Shown piece by piece: positions 33,749-42,802 of a DNA stretch of 64,000 nucleotides. The translations under genes were made by a program, and so were the position numbers. Location of the stretch: positions 124,001 to 188,000 of the forward strand of contig JACPVF010000016.1 of assembly GCA_016191845.1 (NCBI GenBank). The letters are read 5' to 3'. The notes under the pieces are model-generated. The model was not told the DNA's origin and ran no database searches. It was given only the letters and a program-made list of their open reading frames with translations. This stretch comes from Chloroflexota bacterium (GTDB lineage: Bacteria; Chloroflexota; Anaerolineae; Anaerolineales; Villigracilaceae). The first letter of the stretch is position 1. Each line of letters starts with the position of its first letter.

Positions 33749-35404
33749 ATGAAATCCAAGTATGTACCATTAAGTGTGATCGTGGTGGTCGTCAGCCTGA
33801 TGCTGGCGGCTTGTAATGCCAGCGGATTGACCCCCGCCGCTCCCCAGGCTGCGCCAACCACGGCAGCCGCTGCACCCCAGGTGCAACAGTCCCAGCCTTC
33901 GCAAGGGGCGGCTGTTTCTTTGGACGCATATCAGAGCACATTGGAGGGCATTTACGTGCAGGTCAACCCGTCGGTGGTGAGCATTCGTGTGGTGCAGGAA
34001 CAGAAGAGTTCCAACCTCGGTCAGAACAACCCGCTGTTCAATCTGCCAGGTTTCCAGGACTTCTTCGGCTCGCCGAACGGAAATAATGCGCAGCCGTCCA
34101 CGCCGCAGTACAGCCAGGCGCTCGGATCGGGCTTTGTCTGGAACCAGGACGGCTACATCGTGACCAATAATCACGTCGTCAGCGGTGCATCCAAGATCGA
34201 GGTCCAGTTTGCTGACGGCGCGACGCTCTCGGCCAGGCTGGTCGGCGCGGACCCCGACAGCGATCTGGCGGTAATCCAGGTCGATAACCCTGGCTTTGCG
34301 CTCACGCCCATCACGGTCAGTGATTCCTCGCAGGTCAAGGTGGGACAGGTGGCGGTGGCGATCGGCAATCCGTTTGGCCTGGAGAACACCATGACGGTCG
34401 GCATCGTCAGCGCCCTGGGACGCAGCCTGCCTGCCAGTGAAGGCAGCTCGGTCAACGGCGCGACCTACACCATCCCCGATATCATTCAGACCGACGCCCC
34501 CATCAACCCAGGCAACTCGGGCGGTCCGTTGGTGAACGATCAGGGTGCACTGATCGGTGTCAACTCGGCCATCGAATCACAGGCCGGCACCAACTCGGGC
34601 ATCGGCTTCGCCATCCCATCGACCATTGTCAGCCGCGTCGTGCCCGAACTGATTCAGAACGGCAAGTATGAACATCCCTACGTCGGCATCAGCGGCACCA
34701 GCCTGACCCCCGACCTGGCCACGGCCATGAAGCTCGACGCCACCCAGCGCGGCGCCCTGGTGGAAGAAGTGATGCCCAACAGCCCCGCCGACAAGGCCAA
34801 CCTGCGCGGCAGCTCGCAACAGACCACCATCGACGGCCAGAACGTCAACGTGGGCGGCGACGTGATCACCGCCATCGACGGCAGCGCAGTCAAGTCCATG
34901 GACGACATCATCGCCTACCTGGCCGACCACACCAACGTGGGGCAGAAGGTCACGCTGACCTTCCTGCGCGACGGGAAGCAACAAACCGCGGAACTCACCC
35001 TCGAAGCGCGTCCTGCCGCTACATCCACACAGCAGGCCAGCAGCGGCAACTCGGCCGCGTCGGGCGCTTGGCTTGGCATCGCCGCCGAGGACCTGACCCC
35101 TGCGATCGCCAAGGAAATGAATCTGCCTGAGAACCAAAGCGGCATCCTGGTGGAGCAGGTGCAGGCGGGCAGCCCCGCCGACCAGGCAGGCCTGCAGGGT
35201 AGTTTCAAGCCGCTGTTGATCAACGGGACGCGGGTGCTGGTGGGCGGCGACGTGATCACCGCGATCGATGGCACGCCCATCGCCGCCTTCGACGACCTGC
35301 AAGCCTTCATGCAGACCGCCAAGCCTGGTCAGCAGGTCAAGCTGACCATCCTGCGCGACGGCAAGGAACAAACCCTGACCGTCACCCTGGCGGCTCATCC
35401 CTAG
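33749..35404 (+). CDS. htrA: HtrA/Deg-type serine protease lipoprotein with two PDZ domains
   Basis: 551 residues. The lipobox LAAC (near 19-22) after a hydrophobic signal indicates a lipid-anchored extracytoplasmic protein; a low-complexity Ala/Pro/Gln linker follows. The trypsin-like domain has His142 (TNNHVV), Asp172 (DSDLAVI) and Ser257 (GNSGGPL). Two PDZ domains follow (about 305-410 and 430-545), each with a GGDVITAIDG core. HtrA proteases degrade or refold damaged envelope proteins. The gene has its own promoter with probable binding sites for the adjacent two-component system. Confidence 0.95.
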   Translation: MKSKYVPLSVIVVVVSLMLAACNASGLTPAAPQAAPTTAAAAPQVQQSQPSQGAAVSLDAYQSTLEGIYVQVNPSVVSIRVVQEQKSSNLGQNNPLFNLPGFQDFFGSPNGNNAQPSTPQYSQALGSGFVWNQDGYIVTNNHVVSGASKIEVQFADGATLSARLVGADPDSDLAVIQVDNPGFALTPITVSDSSQVKVGQVAVAIGNPFGLENTMTVGIVSALGRSLPASEGSSVNGATYTIPDIIQTDAPINPGNSGGPLVNDQGALIGVNSAIESQAGTNSGIGFAIPSTIVSRVVPELIQNGKYEHPYVGISGTSLTPDLATAMKLDATQRGALVEEVMPNSPADKANLRGSSQQTTIDGQNVNVGGDVITAIDGSAVKSMDDIIAYLADHTNVGQKVTLTFLRDGKQQTAELTLEARPAATSTQQASSGNSAASGAWLGIAAEDLTPAIAKEMNLPENQSGILVEQVQAGSPADQAGLQGSFKPLLINGTRVLVGGDVITAIDGTPIAAFDDLQAFMQTAKPGQQVKLTILRDGKEQTLTVTLAAHP

Positions 35405-35424
35405 CTTTCTCCCTCCTCACGCAA

Positions 35425-35457
35425 AGGCGACATCCCGGAAGGGATGTCGCCTGATTT
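35425..35457. terminator. Hairpin between convergent htrA and aldo/keto reductase
   Basis: AGGCGACATCCC (35425-35436) pairs perfectly with GGGATGTCGCCT (35441-35452) around GGAA. The T tract after it is short (GATTTAAG), so termination may be moderate. It probably serves both strands. Confidence 0.7.
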
Positions 35458-35487
35458 AAGCGAATATGAAATGTGTTGAGCGCGCCG

Positions 35488-36477
35488 TTATCGTCCCAGG
35501 ATGCGGGTAATCTCGGCCATCTGGTCGGCGGTCAGCGGACCGAAGTCCATGGCCTTGCAGTTCTCCTCCACCTGCTTCACAGTGCGGAAGCCAGGGATCG
35601 GCACGGTCTTGGGGCTGCGCGCCCATAGCCAGGCCAGCGCGCCCTGGGCGAGGCTGCGCCCGTTGCTGGTCAGGATCTCACGCAAGGCGGCCACCTTCTT
35701 CATATAGTCTGCGCTGGCCACGCCGTCCTTGAAGTACTTCATCCACTCGGGGCTTTTCTGTCCGCGCACATCGTCAGCGGAGGGCTGGACGGCACCCGTG
35801 TATTTGCCCGTCAGCAGGCCCATCGCCAGCGGACCGCGGTTGATGGCGGCCAGGTTCTCGCGTTCGCAGATGGCCAGGATGGCGGCATTGTCATCCAGCA
35901 CGTTCAATTCTACCTGGATGGTCGAGCAGTGTTTGCCGCCCGCAAAGAATTCAGCGCTCTTGGGAAAGTCGGTGCTCCAGCCGTAGGCGCGGATCTTGCC
36001 TTCGGCCACCAACTCCTCGAGCGTGTCGCGCACGGGACCCGCCTGCTCGGGCGGGAAGCCGTTGTCGTGGAACTGGTACAGGTCGATGACGTCGGTTTCG
36101 AGGCGGCGCAGGGAGTCTTCACAGGCGCGGCGGATGCCTGCGGGGGTGACGTCGCTGCCCGTCACCTGACGGGTGGTCTCGTCGAACACGGCATTGAACT
36201 TGGTGGCGATCACCACCTGTCCGCGTTTGCCCTTGAGCGCCTTTGCCAGCACCCGTTCGCTGTGGCCCGCGCCATAGACATTGGCCGTGTCGAAGAAGGT
36301 CGCGCCCAGGTCCAGTGCGGCATGGATGGCGCGGATCGACTCGTTGTCGTCCACCTCACCCCAACCCAACGGCGTCTCACCGCTCCAGAACGGTCCGCCG
36401 ATGGCCCAACAGCCCATGCCCATGGCGCTGATCTCGATGTTCGAACGCCCCAGAGTCCTTGTCATTTTTGCTTTCAT
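35488..36477 (-). CDS. Aldo/keto reductase (paralogue 1)
   Basis: 329 residues. The start codon is preceded by AGGAG. It is an NADPH-dependent (beta/alpha)8-barrel oxidoreductase with GMGCWAIGG, the catalytic Asp-Tyr part FFDTANVYGAGHSE, Lys in VIATKF, His in YQFHD and the cofactor motif PIPGFRTVKQVEEN. It closely resembles the upstream gene 36498-37499, so the two are tandem duplicates 20 bases apart in one operon. The substrate cannot be told. A MocR regulator is divergent to the pair and may control it. Confidence 0.93.
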   Translation of the reverse strand: MKAKMTRTLGRSNIEISAMGMGCWAIGGPFWSGETPLGWGEVDDNESIRAIHAALDLGATFFDTANVYGAGHSERVLAKALKGKRGQVVIATKFNAVFDETTRQVTGSDVTPAGIRRACEDSLRRLETDVIDLYQFHDNGFPPEQAGPVRDTLEELVAEGKIRAYGWSTDFPKSAEFFAGGKHCSTIQVELNVLDDNAAILAICERENLAAINRGPLAMGLLTGKYTGAVQPSADDVRGQKSPEWMKYFKDGVASADYMKKVAALREILTSNGRSLAQGALAWLWARSPKTVPIPGFRTVKQVEENCKAMDFGPLTADQMAEITRILGR

Positions 36478-36497
36478 GTTGTTCTCCTGAATGAGAT

Positions 36498-37499
36498 TTA
36501 TGCGCGGCCCAGGATGCGGTCGATCTCGGCCATTTGCGCCGCACTGAGCGGACCAAATTCCAGGGCCCTGCAATTTTCTTCCACTTGCGCCACGGTCTTG
36601 AAGCCAGGGATCGGCACCGTCAGCGGACTGCGAGCCCAGATCCAAGCCAGGGCGCCCTGGGCCAGGGTCCGTCCGCCGCTGGTCAGCACCTCGCGGATGG
36701 AGGCCAGTTTGTCGAGCCAGTCCTGTGTGGGCTTGCCGCCCTTGAAGCCAGGGTGCCACTCGGCGTGGTGACGCACATCATCATCGGCGAAAGTGCTGTT
36801 GGGCGCGAACTTGCCTGTCAGCAGGCCCATGCCCAACGGACCGCGGTTGATGCTGGCCAGGTTCTGGGCCTCACAGAAAGCCAGCAACTCCATATTACCA
36901 TCCAATACGCTCAACTGTTGTTGGACCACGCTGCAATTCGGCGAAGTGGAAAAGGCCTGGATCGCGTCGGTGCGGTCGGTGCTCCAGCCATAGGCGCGGA
37001 TCTTGCCCTGCTTCACCAGGTCCTCGAGCACATCGCGGGCTTCCAGCGCGCGTTCGACGGTCAAGCCCCAGACGTGCAGTTGATACACATCGATGTAATC
37101 GGTGCCCAGGCGTCTCAGGCTGTCCTCGGCACTTTCGCGCAGATGACTGGCCACATTGCTTTCTTCTTCCTTTGCGTCGAAATGCTTCACGACCTTGGAA
37201 GCCTCGTCCACCTGATAGCCGAACTTGGTGGCGATCACGACCTGGTCGCGCCTGCCTTTGAAGGCCTGGGACAGCAGCTTTTCGCTGTGGCCTGCGCCAT
37301 AATTGGCGGCTGTATCGAAGAAGGTCACGCCCAGGTCAAGGGCGTGTCGAAGGGCGCGGAGAGACTCAGCGTCGTCCACGCCGCTCCAGCCAGCGGGGGA
37401 GCCGTTGAAGGTCCAGGGTCCGCCCACGGCCCAGCAGCCCAGGCCCAATGCACTGACCTGGATTCCAGATCGTCCAAGGGTACGGATGAGAGTTGTCAT
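36498..37499 (-). CDS. Aldo/keto reductase (paralogue 2)
   Basis: 333 residues, first gene of the pair. The ATG at 37499 follows GGAGA; an earlier in-frame start is unlikely because it lies in the control region. Motifs are GLGCWAVGG, FFDTAANYGAGHSE, VIATKFGY, YQLHVWG and PIPGFKTVAQVEEN. Compared with its neighbour it has an extra loop, HFDAKEEESN (near 120). It is divergent from the MocR regulator with 124 bases between start codons. PdxR/MocR regulators often sit beside vitamin B6 genes and some aldo/keto reductases reduce pyridoxal, so a B6 role is possible but unproven. Confidence 0.93.
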   Translation of the reverse strand: MTTLIRTLGRSGIQVSALGLGCWAVGGPWTFNGSPAGWSGVDDAESLRALRHALDLGVTFFDTAANYGAGHSEKLLSQAFKGRRDQVVIATKFGYQVDEASKVVKHFDAKEEESNVASHLRESAEDSLRRLGTDYIDVYQLHVWGLTVERALEARDVLEDLVKQGKIRAYGWSTDRTDAIQAFSTSPNCSVVQQQLSVLDGNMELLAFCEAQNLASINRGPLGMGLLTGKFAPNSTFADDDVRHHAEWHPGFKGGKPTQDWLDKLASIREVLTSGGRTLAQGALAWIWARSPLTVPIPGFKTVAQVEENCRALEFGPLSAAQMAEIDRILGRA

Positions 37500-37611
37500 G
37501 CGGGTTCTCCAGAGGAAAGAAATGCTTGTCTGATTGGCATTATAGGGCGGAGGTGGAATTAATTGTAGTGCCACTTTCACCCAATTTCCTTAAGTCCACT
37601 CAATTTGACGA

Positions 37612-37617
37612 TATACT
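37612..37617 (+). promoter_or_regulatory. -10 box TATACT, probable leaderless MocR mRNA
   Basis: TATACT ends 6 bases before the ATG at 37624 and no ribosome site is present. The 35 bases upstream hold two CCACT...CAATTT half-repeats (from 37571 and 37596), possible binding sites for the MocR protein itself. Confidence 0.4.
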
Positions 37618-37623
37618 GCCTGC

Positions 37624-39063
37624 ATGCGTATTCCCCTTGACCGCTCGAACGGCATCCCCTTATATCAACAGATCGAGGCCTGGTTGCGGCAAAATATCCT
37701 CTCGGGCGGCCTGCCCACGGATACACGTCTGCCTGCCACGCGCAGCCTGGCCGATGAGTTGGGCGTCAGCCGCATCACGGTCCAGAATGCCTATGCCGTT
37801 CTGGAAAGCGACGGGCTGATCCTGACCCGCGAGGGCAGTGGAACCTTTGTCGCGCCTGTCCCGCGCCTGGGATGGGCGGAGGAAGTTGATGGCGGCGATT
37901 GGCCGCTTTGGCAGGCGCAGTTCGAGGGTCAGGCTGCCGTCTCGCCCCCGCAGACAAGACATCCCGACCTGATCTCTTTCACGGGTGTGGGCGACCCGCG
38001 GCATTTTCCGTTTAGGGAATTTTCCCGCACCATCCAGGAGGTGCTGCGGCGCGACGGGACTGCGGCTCTCGAATACGGCTCCTTCGACAACGGCCATTTG
38101 CCGCTGCGCGAGACGGTCATTCATATCCTGGCCAGCCAGGGAATTCAATCGCGTCCCGAGCACGTGTTGATTACCTCGGGGTCCCAGCAGGGACTGGCCT
38201 TGGTGTGCCAGGTGTTGCTCCAGGCGGGAGACGTGGTGCTGGTCGAGAAGCCGACCTATAACCTGGCGCTGGAGTTATTCCGTTCGTTGGGGTTGAAGGT
38301 GGTTGGCATCCCTGTCGACAGGAACGGCATGCAGGTGGAGGAATTGGAGCCTCTGCTTCAGCAGCATTGCCCGCGCCTGATCTACACCATCCCAAATTTC
38401 CAGAACCCAAGTGGAGCCTGCCTGAGCAGCGCGCGCCGCCGACAACTCCTTGCCCTGGCTGACCGTTACAACGTGCCTATTCTGGAGGATGACTTTGCGG
38501 GCGACCTGCGTTACGAGGGGCGCTCCCAACCTGCCATCAAATCCTTCGACCCTGGCGGGCGGGTGATCTATCTTGGGACCTTTTCCAAGATGTTGATGCC
38601 TGGGTTACGGGTGGGATATCTGCTGGCGCATGGCCCCGTTTTCGAGCAATTCGTGTGTCAAAAGCGTGTACTCGACCTGACCACCACGCCATTGATGCAG
38701 CGCGCCCTCGACCGCTACGTGACCATTGGCCGCTACCAGGCCTATCTGCGACGCTCAGTGCGCTTGTTCCGTCAGCGACGGGATGCCATGGTTACGGCCG
38801 TCCAGCGCTATCTGCCCGAGGCAGCCTTCTCCATCCCGCAGGGTGGACTGTTCCTCTGGTTGAAATTCGCAGATGGGTTCTCTTCGTCACGGCTGTTGCC
38901 CGTGGCCTTGTCGCTGGGTGTGGAATTTGCGCCAGGCGTGCGCTTTTTTGCCGACTCCGCCGAGGGGGAACCATATTTGCGACTCAACTTTGCGTCGTGC
39001 ACCCCGCAGGAAATTGAAACAGGCATTCGCCGTTTGCGACAGGCGGTCGAGACGCTTTCGTAA
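37624..39063 (+). CDS. MocR/PdxR-type regulator (GntR helix-turn-helix fused to aminotransferase fold)
   Basis: 479 residues. The N-terminal GntR winged helix (about 10-75) has PLYQQIEAWLRQNILSG, LPATRSLADELGVSR and GTFV. The aminotransferase-like domain (about 115-475) has SGSQQGL, the Asn/Asp of IYTIPNFQNPSG and EDDFAGDLRYEG, and the PLP-binding Lys in GTFSKMLMPGLRVGY. Such proteins sense pyridoxal phosphate or an amino-acid adduct and switch transcription. It is divergent from two aldo/keto reductases, its likely targets. Confidence 0.93.
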   Translation: MRIPLDRSNGIPLYQQIEAWLRQNILSGGLPTDTRLPATRSLADELGVSRITVQNAYAVLESDGLILTREGSGTFVAPVPRLGWAEEVDGGDWPLWQAQFEGQAAVSPPQTRHPDLISFTGVGDPRHFPFREFSRTIQEVLRRDGTAALEYGSFDNGHLPLRETVIHILASQGIQSRPEHVLITSGSQQGLALVCQVLLQAGDVVLVEKPTYNLALELFRSLGLKVVGIPVDRNGMQVEELEPLLQQHCPRLIYTIPNFQNPSGACLSSARRRQLLALADRYNVPILEDDFAGDLRYEGRSQPAIKSFDPGGRVIYLGTFSKMLMPGLRVGYLLAHGPVFEQFVCQKRVLDLTTTPLMQRALDRYVTIGRYQAYLRRSVRLFRQRRDAMVTAVQRYLPEAAFSIPQGGLFLWLKFADGFSSSRLLPVALSLGVEFAPGVRFFADSAEGEPYLRLNFASCTPQEIETGIRRLRQAVETLS

Positions 39064-39124
39064 CCCTCCATTGGGACACCAGGGTTGTAGAATGGAAGAA
39101 AAACGCCTGTGCCAACGGAGAAAA

Positions 39125-41647
39125 ATGAATTCCAACATCATCATTCGCAACGCACGCCTGCACAACCTGAAAAACGTGACCCTTGAAATCCCCAAGAACC
39201 AGCTCATCGTCATGACGGGGCTGTCGGGGTCGGGCAAATCCACGCTGGCATTCGACATCATTCACAAGGAAAGTCTGCGCCAATTATTCGAGTCTCTCGG
39301 TATCGTCACGGACGGACTCGCCAAACCGCCCGTGGACTCCATCATCGGCTTGTCGCCCTCCATCAGCGTGGACCAGCACCTGACGAATCACAGTCCCCGC
39401 TCGACGGTTGGAACCGTCACCGAAGTCTTCACCTACCTGCGAGTCCTGTTTGCCCGTCTCGGTCATCGCCCCTGCCCCAAATGTGGAAAAGATGTCCCGC
39501 CGCCGACGTATGAATCGGACGATGAAAGCTGGCAGGAAGAAAGTGATGAAAGCCCCGACGGAACCTATCCCTGCCCGCATTGCGGCGCGGCTGTGCCTGA
39601 GATGGGCATGGCGAACTTCTCGTTCAACAAGCCCGCGGGAGCCTGCCCGACCTGCACGGGTCTGGGCGTGGTGCGCCAACCCATCGTCAGCCGCCTCGTG
39701 GACGAAAGCAAGAGCATCCCCGAACTCCCCGTCGATGGCTGGATCGAATTCCACGGCACGCACTACAGCCAGATCATGAGAAACGCTGGCAAGTACTTTG
39801 GCTTCGAGTTTGACACGTCCAAACCCGTCAAAGATTTCACCCCCGTCCAGCGCGACCTGTTTTTGTACGGCAGCGACAGCCCGCAGTTCCGCCGTCACTA
39901 CCCAAACGTCAAGCCACCCGCCACCAACGCGCAGGGGCGCTTCGAGGGCGTGGTCACCAACCTTCAGCGGCGCTACAACGAACACGCCACCAACGCCACC
40001 TATCTCGAAAAGCTGGAACATCTCTTCACCACCCAACCCTGTCTCGACTGCGAAGGCACGCGCCTGCGACCCGAAAGCCGCGCTGTCACCGTCGCGGGTG
40101 AAACCATCATCAAGATTTCGCACCTGCCGCTGAACGACCTCGACGCGTGGATCAAGTTCCTACCGCCGCATTTCACCGCCGAGGAAATGCGAATCGCCCA
40201 GCCGATCTTGGATGACCTGAACGAGCGGATTGGGCGGCTGCTGGAAGTGGGAGTCGGCTACCTGAGTTTGGAACGTTCCTCGCCGACTCTTTCTGCGGGT
40301 GAAGCCCAACGCCTGAGGCTGGCTGCCCTGCTTGGGTCTGGTCTGACGGGCGTGCTTTACATCCTCGACGAGCCGACGATTGGTCTGCATTCCCGCGATA
40401 CGCAGCGGCTGATCAACGTCATGCGGAGATTGCGCGACCTCGGTAACACCGTGCTGGTTGTGGAACACGACCTCGAAATGATTCAAGCCGCCGACTACCT
40501 CATCGACGTGGGACCTGGCGCGGGCAAACACGGCGGACAAATCGTCGCCGCTGGCACACCTGCCGAAGTGTCGAAGAATCAAAACTCGTTGACGGGCGCG
40601 TTCATCGCGGGGACAACCTCCGTGCCGATTCCCGAACGTCGCCGCGAACCCAATCACAAGGCGCTGACCATCAACGGCGCACGTCAGTTCAACCTGCACA
40701 ATCTGACGGTGAAGATTCCGCTTGGGCTGTTGGTCGCCGTCACGGGCGTCTCAGGCTCGGGAAAGTCCTCGCTGATCTTCGACATCCTTGACGTGGCAGC
40801 GCGTCAGAAGCTAAACGGCGCGAATGACTTGCCAGGCGAACACGATTCCATCACGGGCTGGGAACATATCGACAAGGTCATCACCATTGACCAGGCGCAC
40901 ATCGGGCGCATCCCGCGTTCGAACGCCGCGACGTACTCCGACACGTTCACGCCCATCCGCGAGGCGTTTGCCGCCACGCCCGAAGCGAAGAAGAACAAAA
41001 TCACCGCGCGGCATTTCTCGTTCAACGTCCCAGGCGGACGCTGTGAACGCTGCGAAGGCGCAGGCACGCTGACGGTCAAAATGCATTTCCTGCCCGATGT
41101 CGAGGTGCGTTGCCCCGCCTGTCGCGGACATCGCTTCAAGAAGGAGACTCTTGCCGTCAAGTATCGCGGCTACGACATCTCGCAAGTGCTGAACATGACC
41201 GTGGAAGAAGCGCTGGCTTTGTTCACCGATGTCCCCGCTGCGGTTTCGCGCCTGAAAGTGATGTCCGATGTCGGCTTGGGCTACCTGCAACTCGGTCAGC
41301 CCGCAACGACATTATCTGGTGGAGAAGCCCAGCGCGTCAAACTCGCCAAAGAGTTGGGACGCCGCTCGACGGGTCGCACCCTCTACCTGCTCGACGAACC
41401 CACCACGGGTCTGCATCCCGCCGACACCGCCCGCCTGCTTGAAGTCCTACAACGCCTCGTGGACGCGGGCAACAGCGTCATCGTCGTCGAGCACAACCTT
41501 GACTTGGTCAAAGCCGCGGACTGGGTCATCGACCTCGGTCCCGAAGGCGGCATGGCAGGCGGCGAACTCATCGCCGAAGGCACGCCCGAAGACGTGGCAA
41601 AGGTCGAAAGGTCATATACGGGGCAGTGCTTGAAGGGGATGTTGTAG
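39125..41647 (+). CDS. UvrA-like ABC ATPase lacking the UvrB-binding domain (UvrA2 type)
   Basis: 840 residues, about 100 shorter than canonical UvrA. GGAG lies 6 bases before the ATG. It has Walker A GLSGSGKST (near 33), the zinc module CPHCG...CPTCTGLG (near 155-180), signature LSAGEAQRLRLA, Walker B LYILDEPTIGLHS, then the second half with GVSGSGKSS (near 540), zinc module CERCEG...CPACRG, signature LSGGEAQRVKLA and LYLLDEPTTGLHP. Between CPKCG and the first zinc module, where UvrB docks in true UvrA, only a short acidic linker (YESDDESWQEESDESPDG) remains. It therefore probably acts in damage tolerance or drug resistance, not classical excision repair. Confidence 0.9.
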   Translation: MNSNIIIRNARLHNLKNVTLEIPKNQLIVMTGLSGSGKSTLAFDIIHKESLRQLFESLGIVTDGLAKPPVDSIIGLSPSISVDQHLTNHSPRSTVGTVTEVFTYLRVLFARLGHRPCPKCGKDVPPPTYESDDESWQEESDESPDGTYPCPHCGAAVPEMGMANFSFNKPAGACPTCTGLGVVRQPIVSRLVDESKSIPELPVDGWIEFHGTHYSQIMRNAGKYFGFEFDTSKPVKDFTPVQRDLFLYGSDSPQFRRHYPNVKPPATNAQGRFEGVVTNLQRRYNEHATNATYLEKLEHLFTTQPCLDCEGTRLRPESRAVTVAGETIIKISHLPLNDLDAWIKFLPPHFTAEEMRIAQPILDDLNERIGRLLEVGVGYLSLERSSPTLSAGEAQRLRLAALLGSGLTGVLYILDEPTIGLHSRDTQRLINVMRRLRDLGNTVLVVEHDLEMIQAADYLIDVGPGAGKHGGQIVAAGTPAEVSKNQNSLTGAFIAGTTSVPIPERRREPNHKALTINGARQFNLHNLTVKIPLGLLVAVTGVSGSGKSSLIFDILDVAARQKLNGANDLPGEHDSITGWEHIDKVITIDQAHIGRIPRSNAATYSDTFTPIREAFAATPEAKKNKITARHFSFNVPGGRCERCEGAGTLTVKMHFLPDVEVRCPACRGHRFKKETLAVKYRGYDISQVLNMTVEEALALFTDVPAAVSRLKVMSDVGLGYLQLGQPATTLSGGEAQRVKLAKELGRRSTGRTLYLLDEPTTGLHPADTARLLEVLQRLVDAGNSVIVVEHNLDLVKAADWVIDLGPEGGMAGGELIAEGTPEDVAKVERSYTGQCLKGML

Positions 41648-41685
41648 AAAATGGAGGGGCGGACAGCTGTCCGCCCCTCACATCT

Positions 41686-42660
41686 TTATTCAGAAACCGT
41701 GATGACTATCTTGCCGCGTGCGTGCCCCGCGCCGAGATAGCGCAAGGCCTCCGCCGCTTCCTGCAATGGATAGCGTCTATCGATGACGGACTTGATCCTG
41801 TTTGTTTCCAGAAGTTCCTTGATCGTCAATAAATCTTTTTGGTTCGGCTTTGCAGAGAGCAGTTTTAACTTTCTACCGTCCTTCTCGGACATCAACGGCC
41901 CCAGAAGCATGGCCTCGAACATCTGCTTGAATTTCCCGCCTGCCATGATGTAAACTCCCTGCGGGGTCAGGGCGCGTTTATATGCCGCAATCGGATGATA
42001 TCCATTGGCCGCCAGGATCAGGTCATAGCGTACGTCGCTTTTGGTGAAATCTTCTTTTGTATAGTCGATGACGTGGTCCGCACCAAGTGAACGGACCATC
42101 TCCATATTCCGTGGGCTGCACACAGCCGTGACCTCGGCGCCGAACGATTTGGCGATCTGCACGGCGAAGGTTCCCACGCCGCCCGAAGCCCCCTGGATCA
42201 GTACTTTTTGCCCCGGCTGGATTTGGCCTTCGTCTCGTAATCCTTGCAGGGCGGTGATGGCCGCCAATGGGGCTGCCGCCGCTTCCTCGAAGGGCAGCTT
42301 CGACGGCTTCCATGTTAGAGCGCTTTCAGGAGCCAATGCATATTCCGCAAGACTTCCACTGCCTTGCAAAAAGATATCGCCGAAGACTTCATCGCCGACT
42401 TTGAACTGCCTGACGTCCGCCCCAATCGCCTCGACTATTCCTGCTACATCCGAGCCGAGGATGTTGAACTTCGGCTTGAACAGGCCCATCGTAAAGCGGA
42501 CGAGAAAGATGTCGGCGGTCAGCAGGTGCCAGTCAGCGGCGTTGATCGAGGCCGTATGGACCTTGATTAGAACCTCGTTTGCCTTGGGCTTGGGTTTATC
42601 GATCTCTCTTAGCTGTAGGACATCGGGTGTTCCGTAATTTTCGTACATTATTGCTTTCAT
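41686..42660 (-). CDS. MDR-family NAD(P)H-dependent alcohol dehydrogenase / quinone oxidoreductase
   Basis: 324 residues. The start is preceded by GGAGG. The catalytic GroES-like domain is N-terminal (VLIKVHTASINAADWHLL); the Rossmann motif is GASGGVGTFAVQIAKSFGA (near 150-170). The zinc-ligand residues of classical alcohol dehydrogenases are absent, as in quinone oxidoreductase-like members. The C-terminus RYPLQEAAEALRYLGAGHARGKIVI is typical. The substrate is unknown. It ends close to and convergent with the UvrA2 gene. Confidence 0.92.
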   Translation of the reverse strand: MKAIMYENYGTPDVLQLREIDKPKPKANEVLIKVHTASINAADWHLLTADIFLVRFTMGLFKPKFNILGSDVAGIVEAIGADVRQFKVGDEVFGDIFLQGSGSLAEYALAPESALTWKPSKLPFEEAAAAPLAAITALQGLRDEGQIQPGQKVLIQGASGGVGTFAVQIAKSFGAEVTAVCSPRNMEMVRSLGADHVIDYTKEDFTKSDVRYDLILAANGYHPIAAYKRALTPQGVYIMAGGKFKQMFEAMLLGPLMSEKDGRKLKLLSAKPNQKDLLTIKELLETNRIKSVIDRRYPLQEAAEALRYLGAGHARGKIVITVSE

Positions 42661-42724
42661 CGGGCTTCCTCCAGGGCGGTTTATGACTTTGCAAGATGAT
42701 TGATATACGGCGAATATGCTGGAA

Positions 42725-42755
42725 AGTGTCTGAAAAGTCGAAAATTCCAGACACT
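42725..42755. promoter_or_regulatory. Inverted repeat AGTGTCTG/CAGACACT
   Basis: An 8-bp perfect inverted repeat with 15 bases between, between the MDR gene start and the next terminator. It may be an operator of the minus-strand MDR gene or part of a second terminator. Confidence 0.35.
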
Positions 42756-42760
42756 GAAAT

Positions 42761-42786
42761 AAAAAAGCCCCCGAATATTCGGAGGC
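42761..42786 (-). terminator. Rho-independent terminator of small gene 42803-43087
   Basis: On the minus strand GCCTCCGAATATTCGGGGGC forms a stem with one imperfect pair, followed by six T (42766-42761). It starts 17 bases after the stop codon. Confidence 0.85.
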
Positions 42787-42802
42787 ATCTCGATCTGCCG
42801 AC

